Below the pieces are notes generated by a model. The model had not been told where the DNA came from. It ran no database searches and was given only the letters and a program-made list of their open reading frames with translations. Position numbers and translations under genes: made by a program. From Bacteroidetes bacterium HGW-Bacteroidetes-6 (GTDB taxonomy: Bacteria > Bacteroidota > Bacteroidia > Bacteroidales > DTU049), in the NCBI GenBank assembly GCA_002842495.1, contig PHDB01000005.1, positions 1-64,000 of the forward strand: a stretch of 64,000 bases of DNA. Direction: 5' to 3'. This document shows positions 17,680 through 25,429 of this stretch, in pieces; position 1 is the first letter of the stretch; each line of letters opens with the position of its first letter.

Positions 17680-17804
17680 CTAAAAAGTAGAAAATTCGGG
17701 GTTTCTGATATATTCAATTTCGGCTTCTTCTGGCGTCATTCCTTGTAAAGAACTATGTGGGCGGTATGAGTTATAATCTCTACGAAAGGACTCTATTTTA
17801 GTTA
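17680..17804 (-). pseudogene. IS3 OrfB C-terminal fragment
   Basis: On the minus strand about 40 codons read ESFRRDYNSYRPHSSLQG, TPEEAEIEYIRNPEF and a TAG stop. This is the end of an rve-type IS3 OrfB transposase (YN-x-RPHSSLxGxTPxE). It belongs to a different IS3 group from the relic at 21954. The rest of the gene is missing. Confidence 0.75.
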
Positions 17805-18083
17805 TAAATAACTTAATAAATCATTTTATTGATCTATACATATTTGCAAAAACATAACTTTTGCATAGCCAGATATTTATATGCTATAGATTATCAGTCT
17901 ATTATAAGGTTTCTAAGCATAACTTTTACAAAACTATATTTATGATGTACGGATAATAATTATAATAATCTAATTTTGAACTATTGATGATGGCGTAATT
18001 ACAACTTATAATTATTTGTTAGTGTATCATTAAATAATTTGCCCCAAAAAGTTCATATGAGACACTTCTTAGCCTAGCCAGCT

Positions 18084-18221
18084 AAAAACCGTCTTGTAAA
18101 TAATTAATTGCTCAGTTACCCTCTAAAAGTAAACGGTTGAATAAATCAAATACAAAACGGCATGCAAATATAATGATAACCTGAGAAAAATATAATATTA
18201 TTTTTGAGTAAGGCGTAAGCA
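18084..18221 (+). promoter_or_regulatory. Conserved leader upstream of precursor peptide 1
   Basis: Shared with 22723-22868: AAAACCGTcTTG, CAGTTACCCT, AAAGTAA, CAAAACGGCATGCAAA, GAT-ACCT and TTATTTTTGAgTaAGGCGTA occur in the same order. The inverted arms are CCGTCTTG (18089-18096) and CAAAACGG (18153-18160). The second arm lies 119 nt before the precursor ATG, against 120 nt for peptide 2. Probably a promoter/operator or RNA leader common to both peptide genes. Confidence 0.7.
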
Positions 18222-18278
18222 GTTGAGAAAGGCTAAATTGTTTATGTGAAAATTAAACCATTTTTAAAAATCATTATT

Positions 18279-18515
18279 ATGAATTTTATCGACTATAAAA
18301 AAAGTACTTCCACTCTTTCTCATGATCAAATGAAAACTATAAAAGGTGGAACAGGAACATGTGGATACATGGGACCAATTATTGACGGTCAGCGAGATAT
18401 TATATGCAATATTTCCAAGTCAGAAGCAATGTTTTATATGTCAGCATACTTAGAAGACGACAATGACGCATATTGGTGTTGCGATAGCTGCGCTAGCACT
18501 TCGTACTGTGGTTGA
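18279..18515 (+). CDS. Double-glycine cysteine-rich precursor peptide
   Basis: 78 aa from the ATG at 18279; a further upstream in-frame ATG exists, but the shorter start gives a usual leader and matches the spacing of the conserved upstream element. The leader has the pattern LSHDQMKTIKGG with the cleavage site after Gly24. The 54-residue core holds six cysteines (28, 43, 67, 68, 71, 77), suggesting up to three disulfide bonds. The next genes are a TlpA-like and a VKOR/thioredoxin-like protein, fitting oxidative folding. It is expected to be cut and exported by a C39-ABC transporter; the function (bacteriocin or signal) is unknown. Confidence 0.72.
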   Translation: MNFIDYKKSTSTLSHDQMKTIKGGTGTCGYMGPIIDGQRDIICNISKSEAMFYMSAYLEDDNDAYWCCDSCASTSYCG

Positions 18516-18609
18516 CAGTTACTCTATTTCTCCTTTTAGGTCATTGGAAAAATTTCCAATGACCTAATTCATCCTTTTAAACATATTTTTTTATCAATAA
18601 ATTTCAATT

Positions 18610-20181
18610 ATGACATTGAAAAACACATTTCTCATATTTACTATCTGGTTATTATTCCCTCAATATTATTGTTGGGGTTTTGAAAAAGAAAATGAGAACA
18701 ATTCTAATAAAGGAATTGTTCTAATTATAAAAAATGCGCCAATTCAAAAATCATTTCAAACTCCTGGTGGCCTTACAAGGCTGAGAAGCAATCTGGCACT
18801 TTTCTCATATATAGATGATTCAGGAAATTCAGTGTTACTTTATACTCAAAAAGAACAGGATACATTAAGAATAGACATTAAGTTAGATTTTTTAGAGTTA
18901 AAGTTTCTCTATCAGGGATGTGAATCCACATATTTCCTATTAAAAAATAAGGATACTGTTTCTTTTGACTTTGATTCAACAGGCTATCCTTCTCTAAAAA
19001 GTTCTTTGTCCCCAGAGTTGACATCCATGTATAATTTTCCGTCATCAATTAAATCTCGCAAATTACTCTGGGACCTGGAGCCATTGACACTTTTGTTCGA
19101 TTTTGGGCACAATGTAAGAACAGTAGCAGCAGCAAAACAAAGAGCTCCTGAATTATTTGAGAAATGGAAAGCAGATTATGTTTGCATTGATATTTTAAAA
19201 GACGCGTATTACGATTACATCAAAAATTATAAATCCACACTGGATTCTTTGTACTCATTAGGCGAGATGCCGGTAAATTATAAAGAATACTATGATTATC
19301 AATTATATAGGAAGCAGTGGACCTTCTACATTTCCGAGTTTTATTATGATAGAAAAAAAATATCTGAGTTATCTTTACCAAGAACAAATAGTACTATTTA
19401 TGATTTTCTTAACGACAAACTTCTCTATTACTCGTCGTATTGCTCTTTCTTGAGTTGTTTTTCATATCCTTACTTGCATAAAGCCAATAAAATTCCCTCG
19501 GTAAAATTAGATAATAAAAGCTATATAGATTACAGAACAGCATTTGATTCAATATCAGTCAATAAAAAGATTCCACCAAAGAGCAGAAACCTATTGTTAT
19601 ATTATAAATTGGTAGATATTAATCAATATTTTGCGCAGAGTGATATTATTAAATATTCTAAAAAATATTTAGATATATCAGGAGATAGTATTGGATTAAA
19701 AAAAATACTTTCTACTAACGAAACAAAGTTGACTATTAACCCAACTGTCGCAGATCTGCAATTAATTGATAATAACGGAAAAACATTAACAATTAAAGAT
19801 GTTTTTGACAAACATAAAGGGAAGGTTATTTATATTGATTTCTGGGCAAGTTGGTGCACTCCATGCATACAAGGAATGCCCGATTCTAAGAAGCTCAGGC
19901 AAGAATATTCAGGAAAAAATATAGTATTCATCTTCTTGGCAAAGAGTGATAAATTAGATATTTGGAAAACAAAAAATAAAGAACTTATTGGCAATGACTT
20001 AAATAGTGAAAGCTATTTTATTACCAATTCAAAAACATCTAAGATGTTAAAAATGCTGACTATAGAAGCAATTCCAAGGTTTCTTCTTTACGACCGAAAT
20101 GGTGTTATTGTGCATAAAAATGCACCAAGGCCTCATAGTAAAGAGATTAGAGAGCTATTTGAAAAATACTTAAATAAATAA
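18610..20181 (+). CDS. TlpA-like thiol-disulfide oxidoreductase, secreted
   Basis: 523 aa with an N-terminal signal sequence (residues 5-21 hydrophobic, FLIFTIWLLFPQYYCWGF). A poorly conserved helical middle (about 30-375), as in Bacteroidetes TlpA/DUF4369-type proteins, precedes a thioredoxin-fold domain. The active site WCTPC is at 415-419, and the cis-proline region is IEAIPRFLLYD. It should act in the periplasm. The gene lies between a six-cysteine peptide and a VKOR-type protein, so a role in making or shuffling the peptide's disulfides is likely but inferred. Confidence 0.78.
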   Translation: MTLKNTFLIFTIWLLFPQYYCWGFEKENENNSNKGIVLIIKNAPIQKSFQTPGGLTRLRSNLALFSYIDDSGNSVLLYTQKEQDTLRIDIKLDFLELKFLYQGCESTYFLLKNKDTVSFDFDSTGYPSLKSSLSPELTSMYNFPSSIKSRKLLWDLEPLTLLFDFGHNVRTVAAAKQRAPELFEKWKADYVCIDILKDAYYDYIKNYKSTLDSLYSLGEMPVNYKEYYDYQLYRKQWTFYISEFYYDRKKISELSLPRTNSTIYDFLNDKLLYYSSYCSFLSCFSYPYLHKANKIPSVKLDNKSYIDYRTAFDSISVNKKIPPKSRNLLLYYKLVDINQYFAQSDIIKYSKKYLDISGDSIGLKKILSTNETKLTINPTVADLQLIDNNGKTLTIKDVFDKHKGKVIYIDFWASWCTPCIQGMPDSKKLRQEYSGKNIVFIFLAKSDKLDIWKTKNKELIGNDLNSESYFITNSKTSKMLKMLTIEAIPRFLLYDRNGVIVHKNAPRPHSKEIRELFEKYLNK

Positions 20182-20200
20182 CATTGTAGGTTGATTTTTT

Positions 20201-21802
20201 ATGAAAAAACGAAAGATTATTCGTGATAATCAAAAAGAGATATTAAAAATATTCTTAAAAAGAATTAATTATCCATACACAGATAGTTTATATTCACAAT
20301 TAGAAATGCATCCGGATTTTCCAAGCTTTATGTCTTTCCAATACATTTTCAAAAAAATTGGAATTGATAGTATTGCTGTTAGTACAAATTATGAGCAATT
20401 ACAAGATAACCTCCCAAAACCAATCTTAGTCCATATAACTTCAAATACTGATTTTTTTTTACTTGTTGAAAAGGCAGATGATAAGTTTGTCTACGTTTTC
20501 AATAGTAGACTTAAACTAGAGCCAATAAAAAAAGATGTTTTCCTTAAGATGTGGAAAGGGAATGCTATGCTAGTAAACATTACTGAAGTACCATCGGCTA
20601 AATTACTCGTTACTGATAAAATACAGAATGTATTGGATAAATTAAAAGTGCCCTTTACAATTAGCACGTTTTTAGTGCTTCTCTCGTACTTAATATATTT
20701 TCGAATAGGTGAGCGAAATGTATTAAACTGGGCATATATCTTTTTATTCTTTATTGGTTTGGCATTTTCAGTGTGTTTGCTTATAGAAAATGTAAACAAA
20801 CACAACATTTTTATTAAAAAAATATGTTCATCAAAATCATTAAAGAAAAACGTAAATTGTTCATCAATTTTAAATTCAAAAGATGCGTATTTTTTGGGAA
20901 TATTTTCATGGGCTGATATTGGGCTGATTTTTTTTTTATTTTTAATATTTGTCTCTTTAATTTTTCCTGTTAATACTGCTAACACATTATCATGTTTTGC
21001 TTCAATTGTGTCTTTTCCATATGTCTTTTACTCAATATATTATCAACGGTTTATTGCAAAATCTTGGTGTACATTATGTTTGGGTGTTCAAACTGTCTTT
21101 CTGTTAATGTTTGCGTTGTGCATACTATTTATCAAGCAGATAACCTTTGCTCCGCTTCAAAATGGTAATAGTATTTTTTATCTGATTTTTGTTATATCTT
21201 TTTTAATAAGTGTCTATTCATGGTTAAAACCATATTTGATTATAAAGGAGAGATACAAATATGTCGAAAAGGAACTTGCTATCATTAAGCATTATACGGC
21301 AATTAAAGAAGTGCTTTTTTTAAAAGAGCCCTCTTTCCCTACTAATAAAATTAGAAAAATTGTCTTGGGCAATCAGCACACACAAGATAAAATATCAGTA
21401 GTTTTTAATACTATATGTGATGTCTGTGTAAACGACATGAAGGTATTACTATCATTTTTTAAAACTAAAGAAAATACCAATCTAGAACTTATATTTTTTT
21501 TACAAAAAAAGGATAATCCAATATCATATACGATTGCTATAAATTTATTGCATTGCTATATGAATAATCCATCATATTTCGTCAATGTGCTAGAAGACTA
21601 TATAAATGGTTATCCTGCAAGCAAATCCAAATTTCAAAATATTCCTTCAAATACAAATCCAGAGGAATTAAATGAAATAATTTCTGAGCAGGCGAAATGG
21701 TGTATCGCTAATAAATTCTCTGGAACTCCAATAATCTTATTTAATAGTAAAATTTTACCAAGAATATACTCTATTAATGACCTCGATTACATGTGCTTTT
21801 AG
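20201..21802 (+). CDS. Degenerate C39-VKOR-thioredoxin membrane protein
   Basis: 533 aa. Residues 1-130 resemble the C39 peptidase fold but have no cysteine, so they cannot cleave and may only bind a leader. Several membrane helices (about 152-345) form a vitamin K epoxide reductase domain with loop cysteines 209 and 220 and the redox pair CTLC at 290-293. The C-terminal thioredoxin-like domain has CDVC at 406-409. VKOR proteins pass electrons from dithiols to quinone and so generate disulfides. With the preceding Cys-rich peptide and TlpA-like protein, this looks like a dedicated oxidative folding machine. Confidence 0.75.
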   Translation: MKKRKIIRDNQKEILKIFLKRINYPYTDSLYSQLEMHPDFPSFMSFQYIFKKIGIDSIAVSTNYEQLQDNLPKPILVHITSNTDFFLLVEKADDKFVYVFNSRLKLEPIKKDVFLKMWKGNAMLVNITEVPSAKLLVTDKIQNVLDKLKVPFTISTFLVLLSYLIYFRIGERNVLNWAYIFLFFIGLAFSVCLLIENVNKHNIFIKKICSSKSLKKNVNCSSILNSKDAYFLGIFSWADIGLIFFLFLIFVSLIFPVNTANTLSCFASIVSFPYVFYSIYYQRFIAKSWCTLCLGVQTVFLLMFALCILFIKQITFAPLQNGNSIFYLIFVISFLISVYSWLKPYLIIKERYKYVEKELAIIKHYTAIKEVLFLKEPSFPTNKIRKIVLGNQHTQDKISVVFNTICDVCVNDMKVLLSFFKTKENTNLELIFFLQKKDNPISYTIAINLLHCYMNNPSYFVNVLEDYINGYPASKSKFQNIPSNTNPEELNEIISEQAKWCIANKFSGTPIILFNSKILPRIYSINDLDYMCF

Positions 21803-21823
21803 TTATTTCCAAACTGTTAATAT

Positions 21824-21937
21824 ATGCCAATTGAATTTTATCTACAATTAGATTCCATGGATTGCGGTCCCACCTGCCTAAGAATGATTGCCAAACACTA
21901 TGGCAAAACATTTAGTCTCGATACTTTGCGTCAAATG
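21824..21937 (+). pseudogene. C39 peptidase-ABC exporter, N-terminal stub
   Basis: ATG followed by YLQLDSMDCGPTCLRM and YGKTFSLDTLRQ, nearly the same as the start of the intact exporter at 28197 including the catalytic cysteine. It breaks off after about 38 codons where IS3-end sequence begins (TGTCGAAACCCC at 21938). The remainder of the exporter of system 1 is gone. So the first peptide cluster originally had its own peptidase-containing transporter. Confidence 0.85.
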
Positions 21938-22025
21938 TCGAAACCCCTAAATGTGTCGGAACCCCTAAATGGAGGACAGCGTCTCTTTAGACAAATTTAA
22001 TAAATTTGTAAGGAGAAACGACATT

Positions 22026-22292
22026 ATGAAAAAGACAAAATTTAGTGAAACACAAATCATCAAAGCCATCAAAGAGTATGAATCTGGTGCAACTGCAGAG
22101 GTGATTTGCAGAGAGTACGGTATCTCAAGAGCCACATTATACCTGTGGAAAAAGAAATACTCCGGGATGGAATCAAGCCAGTTAAAACGATTAAAGGAAC
22201 TTGAAGAAGAGAATCGTAGGCTAAAACACATGTATGCAGAACTTTCCATTGATCATAAGATATTAAAGGAAGTAATCGAAAAAAAGCTCTAA
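22026..22292 (+). CDS. IS3-family transposase OrfA
   Basis: 88 aa with a helix-turn-helix ([35 protein letters not shown]) followed by a leucine-zipper-like helix ([19 protein letters not shown]). This is the DNA-binding half of an IS407/IS511-type transposase. The preceding AAGGAGAAACG is an unusually good ribosome-binding site. Without OrfB it cannot catalyse transposition, though it might still bind IS ends. Confidence 0.85.
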   Translation: MKKTKFSETQIIKAIKEYESGATAEVICREYGISRATLYLWKKKYSGMESSQLKRLKELEEENRRLKHMYAELSIDHKILKEVIEKKL

Positions 22293-22305
22293 AGCCCGAA
22301 GCCAG

Positions 22306-22497
22306 AACAGCTTTATTGAACGATTTAATGGGAGTTATAGAAGAGGAGTACTAGATGCATATTTATTTGATAACTTAAACCAGGTAAGAGAACTGCCAGA
22401 GAATTGGATGAATGATTACAACGAATCAAGACCACACGAGTCGTTGGGAGATATATCTCCAAAAGCATACTTAGAAAAAATGAAAACAGTAACCTAA
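22306..22497 (+). pseudogene. IS3 OrfB C-terminal fragment
   Basis: The last 60 or so residues of the rve integrase domain: [40 protein letters not shown], ending KMKTVT. The final catalytic Glu motif is present, but the DD part is deleted. A different frame just before it reads [10 protein letters not shown], the normal OrfB start, so the deletion joined the two ends of OrfB. Confidence 0.8.
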
Positions 22498-22722
22498 ATA
22501 AAAGAAGTAATTTAACCAAAATGTCTAAAAGGGACATGACCTAAAAAGGGGATTTTGACAGTCAGCGTTTTGTATGCAAAACATTGGGGTCTATTTTATA
22601 TCATTGCTCTTGAGCACTAAATACCAGCGAATAAGCAAAATAATAAATATTTACAATATCGTTACTAATTAGATTTATCAGTATATAATGTTTCTTGCAA
22701 ATCACTTTTAAGTTTTGCCCAC

Positions 22723-22868
22723 TAAAAAAACCGTTTTGCATTAAACTATATGAACCAGTTACCCTAGGAAAGTAAGCAGATTTATTAATTTAAAAGACAA
22801 AACGGCATGCAAAGATAAAGATTACCTAAAAAAAATAAAAGTTTATTTTTGAATTAGGCGTATGGAAT
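22723..22868 (+). promoter_or_regulatory. Conserved leader upstream of precursor peptide 2
   Basis: Second copy of the leader at 18084-18221: AAAACCGTTTTGCA, CAGTTACCCT, AAAGTAA, GACAAAACGGCATGCAAA, GATTACCT and TTTATTTTTGAATTAGGCGTA. The inverted arms CCGTTTTG (22731-22738) and CAAAACGG (22798-22805) are perfect, and the second lies 120 nt before the precursor ATG. Confidence 0.72.
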
Positions 22869-22924
22869 TAAGAAACCTTGATTCCTTATGTAAAAAAAAT
22901 AGCCAAATTTAAATCTTAGTTAAA

Positions 22925-23140
22925 ATGAAAAAGTTAGAAGATTTCGCGAACATATTAGTAAATAACGAAAAGCAAATTCCTAATAGCAATTTATCAAAAA
23001 TTTATGGTGGGGATAATGCTCAATTAACAGCTGTTTGTACTCCAAGTGGTAATAGATATGACGCTTGGGATTCAAGCACGGGCTACGAAGATGCCGATTT
23101 TTGGGATTATGTTGATCCCCAAGAATTAAGGCCAGAATAA
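22925..23140 (+). CDS. Grasp-with-SPASM precursor peptide
   Basis: 71 aa. The leader has the double-glycine form SNLSKIYGG (Gly28-Gly29). The 42-residue core has Thr/Ser residues in its first half (LTAVCTPSGN, DSSTGYE) and a very acidic C-terminus (EDADFWDYVDPQELRPE). Acidic side chains near Ser/Thr are what ATP-grasp peptide ligases join into ester or amide macrocycles, and an ATP-grasp gene follows. Cleavage after GG by the C39 exporter encoded downstream is expected. Product structure and activity are unknown. Confidence 0.75.
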   Translation: MKKLEDFANILVNNEKQIPNSNLSKIYGGDNAQLTAVCTPSGNRYDAWDSSTGYEDADFWDYVDPQELRPE

Positions 23141-23242
23141 CACTTTCTAGTTAAGTACCTAATTAGCAGTCTAATACTTTTGCTATTGCAGAAGTATTAG
23201 ACTAATTTAAGTTTAAAATAATAGTTAAATAATAACTAATTT

Positions 23243-24214
23243 ATGGTTCTCATAATATCAGAAGAAAGTGATATAACTACAACTGAAGTTATCAAGTGGT
23301 TATTGTATTATAAATATCCAAAAGAGAAAATTATTCGTATTAATGATAATAGTTTAATAAATATTGAAAAAATAATCATCGGAAATATAAAAAATGATTT
23401 GATAATCTCAGTAGATACTAACAATACAAAACTAAAGCTAAATCTAAATAACATCAAATCTGTTTGGTATAGAAGGGGAAAATTAAATCTAATACAAACC
23501 AAATCAGGAAATGCTCAACTAGATAAATCTTTATCTTCTGAACTTTTTTCATTAGAGAGATATATTAATAATATTATTGATAATTCCGAAATCAGGATAG
23601 GACGATATCGAGAAAATTTTCTAAATAAATTAGATTGTTTAAAAGCAGCAAAGGAAGTTGGTTTAAAAATCCCAGAAACATTAATTACCTGTAAAAAAAA
23701 ATTTCTAAATAAAGGTTTGCTAACAACGAAAGCAATTAAGGATGTAGTAAGGTTACCTATAAATAATAATCAGACTCTAGCACTAGGAACTATATTATTG
23801 GATAAAAACTTTATTCAGAAATCTCCAACATCTTTCTTTCCAACGCTTTTTCAAAGTTATATTGAGAAAGATTATGAGTTAAGGATTTTTTTTGTTTTTC
23901 AAAAATGTTTTCCAATGGCCATTTTCTCTCAAAGTAATGAACAAACAAAAATTGACTTTAGAAATTACGATAGAAACTTGCCCAATAGGACTGTTCCCTA
24001 CGTCCTTCCCAATGTAATTAAATCTCAGATTTTGAGATTAATCACAAAGTTGGGATTAACATCTGGTTCTATAGATATGATTGTTACTCCAAAAAAAGAA
24101 TACGTTTTTCTTGAAGTTAATCCAATTGGACAATTTGCTCAAGTTTCTAAACCATGTAACTACTACTTAGAAAGAGAAATAGCAAGATTATTAATTAGTT
24201 ATAAAGAGAACTGA
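23243..24214 (+). CDS. gwsG: ATP-grasp peptide maturase (grasp-with-SPASM)
   Basis: 323 aa with the ATP-grasp layout: an N-terminal preATP domain with SVWYRRGKLN, the RYRENFLNKLDCLKAAKEVGLKIPETLIT nucleotide-binding entry, SYIEKDYELRIFFV, and the metal-binding end FLEVNPIGQ near residues 289-297. This fits the grasp-with-SPASM family of RiPP maturases, relatives of microviridin ligases, which activate Asp/Glu side chains with ATP. The substrate is presumably the acidic precursor 100 bp upstream. It is followed by a small frame and the SPASM gene. Confidence 0.82.
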   Translation: MVLIISEESDITTTEVIKWLLYYKYPKEKIIRINDNSLINIEKIIIGNIKNDLIISVDTNNTKLKLNLNNIKSVWYRRGKLNLIQTKSGNAQLDKSLSSELFSLERYINNIIDNSEIRIGRYRENFLNKLDCLKAAKEVGLKIPETLITCKKKFLNKGLLTTKAIKDVVRLPINNNQTLALGTILLDKNFIQKSPTSFFPTLFQSYIEKDYELRIFFVFQKCFPMAIFSQSNEQTKIDFRNYDRNLPNRTVPYVLPNVIKSQILRLITKLGLTSGSIDMIVTPKKEYVFLEVNPIGQFAQVSKPCNYYLEREIARLLISYKEN

Positions 24215-24218
24215 TTTT

Positions 24219-24395
24219 ATGAAAATTAATCCTCAAAATGTCCCACTCAATTTTAACAAGTGGAAAGTTATTGATAAATCATCATTAACCTCAAAAGATT
24301 CATATCAAATCAAATTTTATTTATGTGGTTATGCTGATTCTTTTCCAATCTCATTTTATAAACCTATCCGCTGCTCCTATAAAAGAACACTCTAG
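24219..24395 (+). CDS. Small protein between the two maturases, unknown
   Basis: A 58-aa frame starting 4 bp after the ATP-grasp stop and ending 2 bp before the SPASM gene start, so translational coupling is likely. It contains NPQNVPLNFNKWKVIDKSS and two cysteines (YLCGYAD and PIRCSY). I do not recognise it; it is not a double-glycine peptide. It might be a partner of the maturases. The tight packing in the operon is the main argument that it is real. Confidence 0.5.
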   Translation: MKINPQNVPLNFNKWKVIDKSSLTSKDSYQIKFYLCGYADSFPISFYKPIRCSYKRTL

Positions 24396-24397
24396 TT

Positions 24398-25423
24398 ATG
24401 TCTAGTAATATATTTATAATTCATAGTTGCTGTATTCCGGTAAAAGGCCATAGAAGATCTATAATTTATGATCTAAATAGGAATCAATATTTTTATATCA
24501 CAAACGATTTATATGATATATTAGTGAGCTTCAATGGAACATCAAAAAAGGTGGTTTATAAAAATTTTGATAGTATTAACTACTCTTTGCTTGATGATTA
24601 TTTTAAATTTTTAGAGGGAAATGAAATAATTTTCTACACAAAGAAAGATAATGAAAAATTATTTCCAAGATTAAAAGTTGAATGGGAATCTCCGTCAATT
24701 ATTACTAATGCAATAATTGATATTACACAAGAAATCGAATCTGATAATTTTATATTGGTTCTTTCTCAGCTTGAGAGCCTTCAATGTGAAGCAATTCAAA
24801 TTAGAGAAGTTGGGAATGGGATTTCCAGTGTTCATTTGAAGAGACTTTTAGATATTATTAGTAAGAGTACGATAACTTATGTTGAGCTTTTTTTACATTA
24901 TCGCCACCAAGATGACATTGAAGAACTAAGTAGAATCGCTAATGTACATAATCGCATTTTCAATATTTATATTTACAATTCTCCAAAATATTCTATTGAG
25001 TCATTTAAAAGCAGGCCATATGGGAATGTACTTTATATTAAAGATAATTTGAAAAATAGTGGCAAAATTCATGACGAATCAATGTTTTTTGTAAATATTT
25101 TATTGTTTAATGAATCTCATTTCTTTAATAATTATTACAATAGAAAAATATATATAGATGAAAACGGAAATATTAAAAACTCACCTGAAGTTGATGCTAT
25201 TTTTGGCAATATTAAACAAACATTAATTCTTGATGTAATAAAAGATAAAAAATTTAATTACCTATGGGATATCAAAAAAGATGATATAATAATTTGTTGC
25301 AACTGTGAGTATAGATACATGTGTGTTGATAGCAGAATTCCTAAAAAAGACGAACTAAAGAATATTTGGTTTTGTGAAAACAAGTGTAAATATGATCCAT
25401 ATATATGTCAATGGTCTAAATAA
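24398..25423 (+). CDS. gwsS: SPASM-domain peptide maturase (grasp-with-SPASM)
   Basis: 341 aa. It lacks the radical-SAM CxxxCxxC motif but ends in a SPASM-like cysteine cluster: cysteines 300, 301, 303, 309, 326, 330 and 337 (CCNCEYRYMC, then CENKCKYDPYIC). The N-terminus has an HSCCIPVKGHRRSIIYDL segment typical of this family. In grasp-with-SPASM systems this protein is always paired with the ATP-grasp enzyme; the cysteine cluster is assumed to bind Fe-S clusters or metal, but its reaction is not established. Confidence 0.82.
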   Translation: MSSNIFIIHSCCIPVKGHRRSIIYDLNRNQYFYITNDLYDILVSFNGTSKKVVYKNFDSINYSLLDDYFKFLEGNEIIFYTKKDNEKLFPRLKVEWESPSIITNAIIDITQEIESDNFILVLSQLESLQCEAIQIREVGNGISSVHLKRLLDIISKSTITYVELFLHYRHQDDIEELSRIANVHNRIFNIYIYNSPKYSIESFKSRPYGNVLYIKDNLKNSGKIHDESMFFVNILLFNESHFFNNYYNRKIYIDENGNIKNSPEVDAIFGNIKQTLILDVIKDKKFNYLWDIKKDDIIICCNCEYRYMCVDSRIPKKDELKNIWFCENKCKYDPYICQWSK

Positions 25424-25429
25424 TATTAA

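Larger units (their letters stand above)
21954..22560 (+). mobile_element. Internally deleted IS3-family element
   Basis: The terminal repeats are TGTCGGAACCCCTAAATGG (left, 21954) and the complement of TGTCAAAATCCCC (right, ending 22560). OrfA is intact, but OrfB is reduced to its C-terminal part. A second partial left end, TGTCGAAACCCCTAAA, sits directly before it (21938-21953). The element cannot move on its own. Confidence 0.8.

Noticed and set aside
20491-20985. A 164-codon open frame on the minus strand
   Set aside because: It is antisense to the VKOR gene, lysine/isoleucine-rich and without a recognisable domain or a promoter of its own.
24398-25423. Radical-SAM enzyme
   Set aside because: No CxxxCxxC motif exists near the N-terminus; only the C-terminal SPASM-like cysteine cluster is present.
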